Shown: positions 36,294 through 44,324, counted from the first letter of the stretch. The stretch is DNA of 44,324 bases from Pirellula sp. (GCA_021736575.1 JAIPFP010000023.1:1-44324), one strand, 5' to 3'. Made by a program: numbers and translations. The notes: a model not told the origin generated them from the letters alone.

Positions 36294-37199
36294 TCATTTG
36301 TTAGAGAGCTTTTTCGCAATCGAGGCGCAGACGTTTATGATTTCGCGAGCGTTTTCGTTGACGCTGGGCAGGACCAATAAGAGTTCGTCGCTCGAAACAC
36401 CGCTGACATTCGCTTTGGTATTCAAGCTCGTTCGGTATTCGTTTAACAATTCGCGAGCTCTACCCATGCGTTGATTCAATTGGTCTCGCTCGTCCACGGT
36501 AAGCGTTGCGTCTCGCACAGGGTCGGCACTTGCGGCCAAGCTGAGCTGTTCTGGCCATAGAGCTTTCAAGTCCGACAAATAGTCCGCGATCAACCGACTA
36601 CACCCTCCAAAACCTCCGATGATAATGACGGGTTTGCCAAGTTCTAATGAGCAAACGACCTCTTCCAGGATGCCTGCCATCCAACCTTTTGCACCTCGAA
36701 TGCGGCCCGCAAATACAATGCGAAGATCGACTTGCGCAGAAGAGAGTTTTCGCATCGCCGTCAGCGCGTCGGAACGCAGCCGACTAGCCCTACCTGGTTC
36801 GAGTGATGCGAGTAGTTCGGCCTCTGCAACCGAGGGGGGATCGATCTTCACGAAATTGCAAATACCCACCAGCTTGTTAATCTGTTCGTCGGAAATGCTT
36901 TTGTACGAGTCCCATGCGGAATAGTTCACGAGTGGCCAAGTGTCAGGTTTCGTTACGTCAACTTGGCTCGCAGCATTCTCATCCACCCATTGATGAGCTG
37001 AATCGATAAGCCGCATTGTTAGTCTCTGATTGGGATCACCCAAGATGCCGCCCCACGCGAGCCGATGCCCATCACTAAGCAAGCGTCGCGCAAGTCGCAC
37101 GCTCATTTCCTCGACATGGTCCATGCCGATACCTTGTTCGGCGAGCTCTGCGTTGTCGCCCCCCGACGAAATTGCGATCAAGAGACTTGCATTTACCAT
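36294..37199 (-). CDS. SLOG-like Rossmann-fold protein, partner of TIR gene
   Basis: The 301-residue protein begins with LLIAISSGG and continues RLLSDGHRLAWGGILG, then VFAGRIRGAKGWMAGILEE and GKPVIIIGGFGG. This is the nucleotide-binding Rossmann pattern of the SLOG superfamily (DprA/LOG-like), which in Thoeris and TIR systems binds cyclic ADP-ribose-type signals; assignment is by pattern. No Sir2, nuclease or membrane domain is fused, so an effector is not within this protein. Its ATG overlaps the TIR gene's end by 7 bp, so it is coupled to it. Last gene of the five-gene operon. Confidence 0.6.
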   Translation of the reverse strand: MVNASLLIAISSGGDNAELAEQGIGMDHVEEMSVRLARRLLSDGHRLAWGGILGDPNQRLTMRLIDSAHQWVDENAASQVDVTKPDTWPLVNYSAWDSYKSISDEQINKLVGICNFVKIDPPSVAEAELLASLEPGRASRLRSDALTAMRKLSSAQVDLRIVFAGRIRGAKGWMAGILEEVVCSLELGKPVIIIGGFGGCSRLIADYLSDLKALWPEQLSLAASADPVRDATLTVDERDQLNQRMGRARELLNEYRTSLNTKANVSGVSSDELLLVLPSVNENAREIINVCASIAKKLSNK

Positions 37200-38413
37200 G
37201 ACATCGCTTCCTCAAAGCTAACTAGTTGTGAATCCCGATGAAAGGACTGGACGACCGAATCAAGTTCGGATAATTCGGTTTTGGCTAAGCCATAACCTGG
37301 ATACACAATATACCGAATTTTGGCAACATCTTCTTTGCCAGCCAACATGATTTGCCTGAGCTTTGATAACGTCCAGGTGTCAGGCACCCAAGTCAAATAG
37401 CAAATGTCCATTCGCTTTGTCTGTTTTCGTGCGATGGAAACCGCTACCTTGCGATGCACAAGGCCGAGCATGACCTCGAGTGCCAGCCGATCGACGAGTC
37501 GTTCGGTAGTTTTACGCGGTTCCATCGCGTCCCATCCGATGCGTGGCACTCCTTCGAGCATCGGCATGGGCCGAGTCCAAAGGTTGCCCAGGTTGTAAAT
37601 TCCGACCACCGGTTGCACTTTCCAAATCCCAGGACTGCTGATCGCACGATTCAAACGCACTGGCGTTCGCGCCTCGGTCGCTTCACGACGACACCATTGC
37701 CTCGATGGATACGTGTCGGTCACAGTTGCGACCATTGCGGCGGTATCGGTCCTGGCTGATTTCATCATCTCCGATTTCCATTTACCGCCGTACGGTAAGT
37801 CGTTGGCATCATACCAAGCTACCATCTGCCCAAAGCTGCGCACGGAGTCGCGAATGTACTCTGCAATCTGCCGACCATCGCGTTTTGCATGGCTTAAAAA
37901 AACGTTGAGGGGCGGCGTCACATCGCTATTGTCGGCTCGCACAAACCTCGCTGCGGCCTCGGTAACTGCGCGGCGCAGGAACGCCGTCATCTGATCAAGA
38001 GGCATATCAAGCGACCGAATTGGGTTGAAATTCTCGTAGACCTCTGGAATACGGTACAACCCCTCGTGCATGGCGATGGGCAGAATCTGCACTCGATTCT
38101 TCCCAACGTGTTTTTTATTCCAAGTTCGAGCGGACTTGGCAAAACGAACTAATGCAGTGCGCCAATCAATGTCGCCTACCATCTCTTGATCTACTAACAA
38201 AACGACGATGTTTAGATCTGAATCGCTGAATGAAATGTCCGGCTGTAGCCTTGCCTCAACGATCCGACGTCGAAAATAGACAGGCAGTCCTGCGTTGCTC
38301 TGATTCTCGGTCAACAAGCTCAGTCGGAACCAATCGAAAAGATCACTTGCAAGTTGTGTGGCGACCTTGCTCTTTAAATGATGCACTACGTAGATGCTGA
38401 CGGGTGAGGGCAT
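37193..38413 (-). CDS. TIR-domain protein with N-terminal second domain
   Basis: The 406-residue protein has a C-terminal TIR domain at about 168-330: NVFLSHAKRDG, VAWYDANDLPYGGKW and the NADase-site WCRRE (Glu244), so NAD+ cleavage or cyclisation is likely. The N-terminal 165 residues (SIYVVHHLKSKVATQLASDLF, LPVYFRRR, NIVVLLVDQEM, VQILPIAMHEG) read like a second, divergent TIR-like fold without catalytic glutamate; I do not recognise it by name. The ATG 38413 has no strong ribosome site. The SLOG gene overlaps its end. Predicted signal-producing protein of the operon. Confidence 0.8.
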   Translation of the reverse strand: MPSPVSIYVVHHLKSKVATQLASDLFDWFRLSLLTENQSNAGLPVYFRRRIVEARLQPDISFSDSDLNIVVLLVDQEMVGDIDWRTALVRFAKSARTWNKKHVGKNRVQILPIAMHEGLYRIPEVYENFNPIRSLDMPLDQMTAFLRRAVTEAAARFVRADNSDVTPPLNVFLSHAKRDGRQIAEYIRDSVRSFGQMVAWYDANDLPYGGKWKSEMMKSARTDTAAMVATVTDTYPSRQWCRREATEARTPVRLNRAISSPGIWKVQPVVGIYNLGNLWTRPMPMLEGVPRIGWDAMEPRKTTERLVDRLALEVMLGLVHRKVAVSIARKQTKRMDICYLTWVPDTWTLSKLRQIMLAGKEDVAKIRYIVYPGYGLAKTELSELDSVVQSFHRDSQLVSFEEAMSW

Positions 38414-38579
38414 AATCAAGATCAAATAAAGAGAGTCAAAGCCAACGATTCGATAGGTGTTGATACAAAACACTCAAGCAATGAACCGTCATCGATCATA
38501 ACAAGGGACGCCACTCGTCGTGCGGTTTAGCCTAAAAAACTGAACGAACCGCCGTACAAGTTTTGCGGGATTCGAAACA

Positions 38580-38598
38580 CCCCAAGCTTGCCCTTGGG
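38580..38598 (-). terminator. Small hairpin between protease and TIR genes
   Basis: CCCAAG, loop CTTGCC, CTTGGG. It lies in the 235-bp gap between the HExxH protease gene and the TIR gene, the only wide gap of the operon, and may act as an attenuator. There is no T-run. Nothing else is seen in the gap. Confidence 0.3.
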
Positions 38599-38648
38599 AT
38601 TTGTGATGCTTTGTGGCACTGCCTAAGTTATCATCGACGCCAATTAAC

Positions 38649-40442
38649 CTAAACTTGATTCTCCACAATAGTTCCCGAAACTATCTGTATCAATGCTTTT
38701 AGATGCTTAACGTACTTTTTATATTCTTCGGTCGGACTTTCCTGAATCCAGATTTGATCAGTCGCCGGACATTCGCCGATGACCGTACCCAATAGCGCCG
38801 CGCTGATATGAATTCGACCTCCACGCACATCCCAGTCCCAATACGAAGCAAACAAAGGTGGTCCATTGAACTCATATATATTCCAGTGCTTTGCCCAGTT
38901 CTTCGTTCGCAAACCTTGCTCAATCTCCGCTCGGGAATCATCGCGGTGCTTAACCGAATCAAACTTTCCGTACTCAACTTGCTTCAGCAAACTGTCGCGG
39001 GCGAAGAAAAAGGTGAGCGACTCCCACTGCACATGACCCCTAGCCTCAAACGCTTCGGCAAGCTTGCTGCAGAGCTGCCAGTTCGTCGCTCCAACGAAAG
39101 CGACTTTTTGATGGGTTGTTAGCAACAAAACAGGTGGAACTTTAAATTTGCCATCGATACCTAAAAAAGTCGGACGAAGGGTTGGGAGGTAATCCTCTGA
39201 AAACATCCAGCTCGCTTTGCCCTTTACCCATTTGGGTCGCTTTTTTGCTGGTACGCTTTTATGGAGATCACGAAGACAATGAAAGGTGTCAAATGGCTTG
39301 TTATTTTTCAAGCAAATGCGTTGCGCAATAATCACTGCCGAAGGGGTGAGTCGAAACGCATTTAAGGTCCATTTGCGTTTGTCTGAATTTGCAAGGCGTT
39401 CTGCCAACTGGCGAACCTTGGCTCCCTCGTCCTTCCAATTCGTGTTTACCGTGAATATATTCTTCGCGATCGATGGTATTACTGTCGAACGAAACTCGTT
39501 TAACAAAGCGATCGCAGTCCTATTGAGTCCTCGCACTTGATCATCGCGCGGGATGCAGCCGGCATCATCGATCCAGTCCGCATCGCATTGTTTTGCCATC
39601 GCACCAGCAAATGCCAAGCGCAACAGGTTTGCAGGATATGCATTCGCGGTAGATACTTCGTCGAACGGCGTCAACTGATCAAGATAGCGTTTTAGCGCCT
39701 CGATAAATACCTCGCCTGACAACGTAATGCCAATCGAATCTGCAACGATTTCACGCATCCATGCGGTCCAATATCGGAGGTAAGTCGCTGCTTTGATTTC
39801 TTCGAGAATGGTTTCTGTAAACCTCTTAGAGTAATCAACGGCATGACCTACCTCATGAGACAACAAAGGGAGGTATTCCGGGGATTGTGCTAAATGCCCC
39901 GGCAAACAAATCAGTGGGAAGGGAGGCAGCGATTCGCCTCGATCGACTCTTTTGGGCGTGACTTTGAAGAGAGATGGTATCGGCAGTTTGGCATCGGGTG
40001 CCCAAACTGCCGGACTCAAGGCAGAGTCAATGGCAACCATCGGTCCGATCGGTTGCGTTGCGCCTTCGGCCACAAACAGTTGAAAGCCTTCGACACACAT
40101 CCAGTCGGCAGCCTCCAATATTTGGACTTCATACCCTCCGCGACGGGGCTGGATAAATGCGCGATCGATGTAACGGACTACCTCCTCAAGCTCCATGCGG
40201 CGGGTCAACAACAGCTGCAGATTGATCGACGAACGGGATTCATCCAATGACATTCTAAATCGAGCCAGTTCCTTCTGAAAGACCTCAATAAAGGTGGCCA
40301 ACTCATCGCGTTGCCGGTACGCAAACGATATTGTCTGGTCCGTCTTATCGCGAAGCAGTTTGACGATCGACATCGCAGTTTTTATTGTGCTGTTCGCATC
40401 AGCTAGCGCGAGAGCGATCTCATTCGACAGATTGTCAGCCAT
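38649..40442 (-). CDS. HExxH metalloprotease-like protein of the TIR operon
   Basis: I do not recognise a named family. The 597-residue protein has HEVGH (196-200) in LLSHEVGHAVDYS and, 30 residues later, EIVAD (Glu231), the zinc-site layout of gluzincin-type peptidases. The N-terminus (residues 1-90) is helical and could be a coiled coil. The C-terminal 300 residues hold several beta-rich motifs including GGRIHISAALLG and a final EYKKYVKHLKAL helix. No signal peptide or membrane segment, so a cytosolic protease is expected. Its stop is 235 bp before the TIR gene and it lies 38 bp after the metzincin gene. Confidence 0.55.
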   Translation of the reverse strand: MADNLSNEIALALADANSTIKTAMSIVKLLRDKTDQTISFAYRQRDELATFIEVFQKELARFRMSLDESRSSINLQLLLTRRMELEEVVRYIDRAFIQPRRGGYEVQILEAADWMCVEGFQLFVAEGATQPIGPMVAIDSALSPAVWAPDAKLPIPSLFKVTPKRVDRGESLPPFPLICLPGHLAQSPEYLPLLSHEVGHAVDYSKRFTETILEEIKAATYLRYWTAWMREIVADSIGITLSGEVFIEALKRYLDQLTPFDEVSTANAYPANLLRLAFAGAMAKQCDADWIDDAGCIPRDDQVRGLNRTAIALLNEFRSTVIPSIAKNIFTVNTNWKDEGAKVRQLAERLANSDKRKWTLNAFRLTPSAVIIAQRICLKNNKPFDTFHCLRDLHKSVPAKKRPKWVKGKASWMFSEDYLPTLRPTFLGIDGKFKVPPVLLLTTHQKVAFVGATNWQLCSKLAEAFEARGHVQWESLTFFFARDSLLKQVEYGKFDSVKHRDDSRAEIEQGLRTKNWAKHWNIYEFNGPPLFASYWDWDVRGGRIHISAALLGTVIGECPATDQIWIQESPTEEYKKYVKHLKALIQIVSGTIVENQV

Positions 40443-40480
40443 GTGGTTGTTACGCTATGAAGAGGATCGGTGAGTAGCGC

Positions 40481-41293
40481 CTAGATTGGAAACTCTCTTA
40501 CTTCTGCGGTGGGAAGTGTATAGAGTTTCTGAAAACCTGCCTTATCGAGATCACTGATTTGGAAGTCGAGCGTCCCGTGACCATTGAGCGGATAATGCAT
40601 CACGGACTGCGAGTCATATTTGGACAAGGCTTCTCCGCCAATCCCCCCGGTAACCCAGTTTTCCATGGCGGCCTTTTCGGCAGGGGTCATTCCCGCTTGA
40701 GCTTCATGTCGGATGTGTTCATGTCGAAAACCTAAAACGTGACCCAGCTCATGTCGAATAACTCCTACCTGATCAAACGGATTGGGCTGGAGAAACGTTG
40801 TTGGTCCGATATGAACGAATCGTTTGTCGGCAGTATCGTTAGGGAAGAAGGCAAACGCATACAAGTTTGGATCGTTTAATTGCTCAAATTTGAATTGGAA
40901 AACAGGATCGTTCCCATCTTCAGCAAATCGAACCGAGTCCAAAATCCCCATAGCGTTTGCCGCTGAATTCCAAGCCTCGGTCGCTTTGGTGCAGATCGTT
41001 TTCGCAATCGCAAGTTCCGCTGCATGTCCGGAAAACGACGCTTCATCGATAGCCCATGTAAGCACGACAGGGATTTCCCAGCGCATCGGCTTGCCGTCGA
41101 TGGTTGCTGCTACGAGTCCCTCGGGTGCATCGGCTTGCTTTACTTGCGCGGCGTTGAGTATGCCTGTGGCGTATCGCTGTAACTCGCTTTCTTTGAGCTT
41201 TTGATCCAACTCGACGATATAGTACGTTTGGCCATCGAGCGTGACTTTTGGAGAAGAGCTTTTGATTTTCTCTACCAGGTCTGATACGGTCAT
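40481..41293 (-). CDS. Astacin/matrixin-like metzincin without signal peptide
   Basis: The 270-residue protein carries the metzincin zinc motif HELGHVLGFRHEH (181-193, HExxHxxGxxHE) and the Met-turn SVMHYP (229-234), so it is an astacin- or matrixin-like protease. About 180 residues precede the zinc motif, and no secretion signal is seen although such enzymes are usually exported; it may act inside the cell or be processed. Ribosome site AAGGA lies 7-8 bases before the ATG. It lies 26 bp after the lipase gene and 38 bp before the HExxH gene. Confidence 0.8.
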   Translation of the reverse strand: MTVSDLVEKIKSSSPKVTLDGQTYYIVELDQKLKESELQRYATGILNAAQVKQADAPEGLVAATIDGKPMRWEIPVVLTWAIDEASFSGHAAELAIAKTICTKATEAWNSAANAMGILDSVRFAEDGNDPVFQFKFEQLNDPNLYAFAFFPNDTADKRFVHIGPTTFLQPNPFDQVGVIRHELGHVLGFRHEHIRHEAQAGMTPAEKAAMENWVTGGIGGEALSKYDSQSVMHYPLNGHGTLDFQISDLDKAGFQKLYTLPTAEVREFPI

Positions 41294-41319
41294 TGAAAAG
41301 GTCCTTTTTTGAAACGCGT

Positions 41320-43584
41320 TTAAAACTGACGAGCGATAATGGGTACGTAGGCTTCGCGAATGGAGTGATCTTTAATGCTGATACCGAAACCAAACAGCGC
41401 TGCGCTATCCAACTCGGATTCGGATAATGGCACCCGGAGTCCGCCCGGGGTTATCGGTGCATTCATTGCGTTCAAGCGGCGTTGCATGTCGTCAAACTGA
41501 GTCTTCGACAACTCGGGTGGCTGTTCGATTCTAAGGCCCGCGCTGAGCGCAGTTGTCGAATTGGGTTTCACGTTGCCATTCGCGTCAAACCAATGCAGAT
41601 CTCCAAAGTGTCCATAGCCTGGAGGCACTTGCGGGACGACATCGTTGTGGTTAACAAAACGGAAGTAGCGACCTGGAAAGGCTGCTGAATAAAAATCCGA
41701 CAACTGCTCTGTCCCGAGCTTGGGTTGCCCATAGGTATAGATGCCGCGTATTCGATACTGGCTCACATATTCGGAGGCAGCAATTACCGCCAAGGCCCCT
41801 CCAAGACTGTGCCCCGTTATCCAGAGCTCTTTGGTACTATTCATCGCCAAATTCAAGATGCCATCAATACGATTCTTTGCGTCCTGAAAAGCGCGATAAA
41901 AACCGCTGTGCACGCGACCGTAAATGGGACTCTCAAAACTGGCTACGGATAAATTCCGCAGCCAGTCGCCAAGGTTTTGTTCCGTGCCGCGAAAGCTGAG
42001 CATCGCGATTTCAGCGTCCCACGCAATGAAGCCTTGCGTGTCAGCAACGTCGAACAGAAAACAGTCGGTAAATTTCCAGTCAGTCGTTACTCTATCGATT
42101 AACTCTCGTGCATTTTTTTGATAGGCCGCTTCGCTGGCCATCGCTAAAGACAATGCAGTTTGCCAACTGAATAGGTCCGATTTAAGACCATCGATATCAA
42201 AACCATGCGTCATTGTATCGGCTGTTAAACCGAGCATCGCGCCGCTTGTACCGTCCGACGCCAATCGCTTGAGCAACGCTTCACCAAAACGATTGGAGGC
42301 GGATCTGTTCTCGTTGGACTTCAATGCAGATGTTGTGACTAGCCCTGCAGCTAGGGTGCTGTCGACGGACATCGCATTGGTAAGATCGGCGAAGGTGATT
42401 GTCGGTAAACTTGGTTGCTGCCCGCGAGCGATTGCTTCCACCGCTTGGATAACCTCGGACTGCGTACAGAGTAAACTGTGTTCGCCCCTAACTTTGTAAG
42501 CTTTCAGACCTGGAACGAGCGAGGATCGAGACAGGACCGATCCGTCACCTTCTGGGCTCATTAAGTTTACGGTTCGGTCGGTGTGGTCCGAATTCCAAGG
42601 CATCGCTGCGAGGGTGGGCAAGTCCTGGGAAACGAGGTGCGTTGCATTGGAAAATAGGGGGCTCGACCATACGATTTTCTTGACTTCTCGGCTATGGTCG
42701 AGCCATTGTTGATCCGGCTTGATCGCGCCCGGCCATCCCCTTACCGAATAGAGTTCGGCTGCTTCTGGAAATACGTCCGGGTTGGGCAGCAAATCGATGA
42801 GGCCTGGAAAGCTTGCGCCCATGAGCTGAAAGTCTTCAAGTGTTTCGGAAATGGAAAATCGATCAAGCTCTTGAAACGACTCAGACTTGCCCATGATCGC
42901 AGCTGCGACACTGTAGGTTCCTCCAAGAGGTGAGCCGACCAAGATGCAATGCTGAACGCTCGAACTCCAATGCGCGTTGCGAGCCGCATAAACCGAAGCC
43001 ACTAATCCGCCCATCCCGTGGCAAACTAAAATGACCTTGCGACCGGACTTGACGGTGCTCAACCCTTTGAGAAACGCATCTAATGCGTCTGCAGCAACCG
43101 TGACGCTTCGACGCCAGTCGTAGCAAAAATCATGTGGTTGAAATCCGTGTTGCCGCCAAGTGTCGAACGCCGTTTTGTATTTTCGCCAAACCAATCCATC
43201 GGTTTCGATACGAACCGTGTGCTGATCGCTCGCGCCATCGGATTGCAGTGTCAAGCACGTGGAGAACCGCCCCAAAACGAGTTCGATATAGTTGAGCCAG
43301 ATGCGCCGTCGACCACCAACAACGTTGGCTAAATGGCAATCTGTCACGCCGTGCAGCAACACAATTTCTGGGAGTGCCGGATCGATCTTGGGCTGGAACA
43401 ACAACCCTGTACTTGGATCGGCAGCTTCTGCCGCCGCAACTTGAGCCGCTACCCCTATTTCACTCGCACGTGCTTCAGCGAGAATGGGTGCTAGCGATTC
43501 AATGGACTCAAAATGCGACTGCAAAAAGCTCTTTAACTCATCATCGTCAAAATTACCGATAAGGTTCGAGTGATCGATTTCCAT
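41320..43584 (-). CDS. Two-domain lipase: inactive N-terminal hydrolase and class-3 lipase
   Basis: The 754-residue protein has two alpha/beta hydrolase domains. The N-terminal one (about 70-390) resembles the LCAT family (IVLLHG, YDWRR, GSPLGG, GDGSV, EHSLL), but the nucleophile motif reads CHGMGG where GHSMGG is expected, so Ser is replaced by Gly190 and it is probably catalytically dead. The C-terminal domain (about 470-690) is a class-3 lipase: SFRGTE, GHSLGG (Ser593), HNDVVPQVPP with Asp648, and a His at GHFGDLHW. No signal peptide or membrane anchor. ATG 43584 follows AGGAA by 9 bases. First gene of the five-gene operon; a perfect TTGACA lies at 43660-43665 but no good -10 partner. Confidence 0.88.
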   Translation of the reverse strand: MEIDHSNLIGNFDDDELKSFLQSHFESIESLAPILAEARASEIGVAAQVAAAEAADPSTGLLFQPKIDPALPEIVLLHGVTDCHLANVVGGRRRIWLNYIELVLGRFSTCLTLQSDGASDQHTVRIETDGLVWRKYKTAFDTWRQHGFQPHDFCYDWRRSVTVAADALDAFLKGLSTVKSGRKVILVCHGMGGLVASVYAARNAHWSSSVQHCILVGSPLGGTYSVAAAIMGKSESFQELDRFSISETLEDFQLMGASFPGLIDLLPNPDVFPEAAELYSVRGWPGAIKPDQQWLDHSREVKKIVWSSPLFSNATHLVSQDLPTLAAMPWNSDHTDRTVNLMSPEGDGSVLSRSSLVPGLKAYKVRGEHSLLCTQSEVIQAVEAIARGQQPSLPTITFADLTNAMSVDSTLAAGLVTTSALKSNENRSASNRFGEALLKRLASDGTSGAMLGLTADTMTHGFDIDGLKSDLFSWQTALSLAMASEAAYQKNARELIDRVTTDWKFTDCFLFDVADTQGFIAWDAEIAMLSFRGTEQNLGDWLRNLSVASFESPIYGRVHSGFYRAFQDAKNRIDGILNLAMNSTKELWITGHSLGGALAVIAASEYVSQYRIRGIYTYGQPKLGTEQLSDFYSAAFPGRYFRFVNHNDVVPQVPPGYGHFGDLHWFDANGNVKPNSTTALSAGLRIEQPPELSKTQFDDMQRRLNAMNAPITPGGLRVPLSESELDSAALFGFGISIKDHSIREAYVPIIARQF

Positions 43585-43729
43585 GAGCAAGTATTCCTAG
43601 TAAGGATAACGACAGGTCATTACATCCACACTTAACCTACACAACGATCATGAGCAATTTGTCAATGTCAGCGTAACGGTTACTATTGAAGTACACAACG
43701 CGCTTTTCGATTTTCGGGCAGAAGAGTTT

Positions 43730-43808
43730 GGACGGAAGAACGGAAATCGGACCGAGAAACCCTGCGATTCATTTCAATCGCGTACGGCGGTTGATACCAT
43801 CCGCAGCC
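43730..43808. repeat. 79-bp direct repeat, copy 1
   Basis: GGACGGAAGAACGGAAATCG onward. About 72 of 79 bases match the copy at 44035-44113, which lies just upstream of the ABC transporter gene. Confidence 0.9.
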
Positions 43809-43810
43809 AA

Positions 43811-44038
43811 AGTTCCCGCCTACGCGGGAAGCTAGTAATGTACTTTCCAATAATTGTAATGTACTTTCCAATAAGTCGTTCCCGCGCAGGCGGGAATCCA
43901 GGAACCAATCGACCCCTTTGGCACGGTCGCGAGAGTCGTTCCCGCGCAGGCGGGAATCCAGTGGAGTGCGAGAGATGACTGGGTTCCCGCCTGCGCGGGA
44001 ATGACGGGGAGTTGGGTTCCCGCCTTCGCGGGAAGGAC
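43811..44038. repeat. REP cluster with REPIN copy C
   Basis: A single REP at 43811-43830; a 21-bp-period tandem repeat GTAATGTACTTTCCAATAA at 43835 and 43856; a REP at 43875; a full 71-bp REPIN at 43935-44005; and another REP at 44014-44038. The frames with repeating CAGT/PAQAGTQ-like residues here are repeat-derived, not genes. Confidence 0.85.
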
Positions 44039-44113
44039 GGAAGAACGGAAATCGGACCGAGAAACCTTGCGATTCATTTCAATCGCTTCCGGCGGTTGCT
44101 ACAATGCGCAGCC
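44035..44113. repeat. 79-bp direct repeat, copy 2
   Basis: Second copy of the sequence at 43730-43808, overlapping the end of the last REP by four bases and leading into the ABC gene's upstream region, 83 bases before its GTG. Confidence 0.9.
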
Positions 44114-44196
44114 CGAAAGCGATCCGCCGCTCTTGCGGTTTACGTAACCCCGGCTGAAGTGTAAGCATTTTCGTTCCGACATTGCGAGAGAACCCA

Positions 44197-44324
44197 GTGA
44201 ACCAACCGATTGTTAACGCCATCAACGTGAGCCGCTACTTCAAACGAGGTTCGGAGCGTGTCGATGTTCTTGATAATCTCAGCCTGCAAGTTCCAGAAGG
44301 TCAATTCTTGGCCTTAATGGGCCC
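44197..44324 (+). CDS. ABC transporter ATP-binding protein, N-terminal fragment
   Basis: The frame starts with GTG at 44197 (GAGAG 6-7 bases upstream) and runs off the window end. The 42 residues NQPIVNAINVSRYFKRGSER...VLDNLSLQVPEGQFLALMGP match the start of the LolD/MacB-type ATPase just before Walker A (GPSGSGKST expected next). Such proteins drive lipoprotein release or macrolide-type export. The rest of the gene lies beyond the window. Confidence 0.85.
   Translation, partial: MNQPIVNAINVSRYFKRGSERVDVLDNLSLQVPEGQFLALMG

Noticed and set aside
43811..44038. CRISPR array
   Set aside because: Units are palindromic REPs with irregular spacing and no spacers of constant length, and no cas genes.
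43832..44077. Minus-strand frame with repeated AGTQ/AGTT residues
   Set aside because: It is made of REP units; such frames are typical repeat artefacts.

Overview
The window looks like a chromosomal segment of a planctomycete, most likely Pirellulaceae-type (inference). The marker pairs are a DUF1553 C-terminus followed by a DUF1501 protein, many twin-arginine 'RRxF' secreted proteins, Gfo/Idh/MocA and ThuA proteins, a creatininase-family protein, and small palindromic intergenic repeats. No rRNA, tRNA or CRISPR array was seen.

Layout. 1-1.8 kb: end of a DUF1553/DUF1501 pair. 2.0-5.8 kb (minus): gyrB, hisB and a LURP-one-like protein, the last two coupled by TAATG. 6.3-8.8 kb (plus): a small basic protein, an M24 peptidase and an MtfA-like peptidase with 14-bp gaps. 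8.8-14.7 kb: GTP-type PEP carboxykinase, a plant-type Deg protease, a lone haem-copper oxidase subunit III and a LOG-family protein. 15.2-20.2 kb (minus): ThuA, a DMF-beta-like protein, an SDR and a secreted Gfo/Idh/MocA protein, possibly a sugar or amide catabolic cluster. 20.7-32 kb: STAS protein, GarR-like dehydrogenase coupled to a purine nucleoside phosphorylase, GlmU-like protein, sulfite-oxidase-like enzyme plus hydrolase, purE-purK, and a secreted unknown with a creatininase and an esterase.

From about 32 kb the window becomes accessory. It holds a transposase remnant, a small beta-carbonic-anhydrase-like gene, a toxin-antitoxin pair, a 5'-truncated HNH endonuclease, a lipoprotein-like gene and a small membrane protein, separated by three same-orientation copies of a ~34-bp repeat.

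The most interesting part is 36.3-43.6 kb. Five tightly packed minus-strand genes run in transcription order: a two-domain lipase (N-terminal hydrolase with its nucleophile serine lost, C-terminal class-3 lipase intact), an astacin-like metzincin without signal peptide, a HExxH protease-like protein, a TIR protein with a second N-terminal domain, and a SLOG-like Rossmann protein overlapping the TIR gene by 7 bp. This is proposed as an uncharacterised Thoeris-like immune (conflict) system in which a TIR-made nucleotide would be sensed by SLOG and lipase and proteases would act as effectors. That function is inference from domains and context. The block is bracketed by directly repeated 71-bp REPIN-like elements. 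After it a duplicated 79-bp leader precedes the start of an ABC-transporter ATPase gene cut by the window end.
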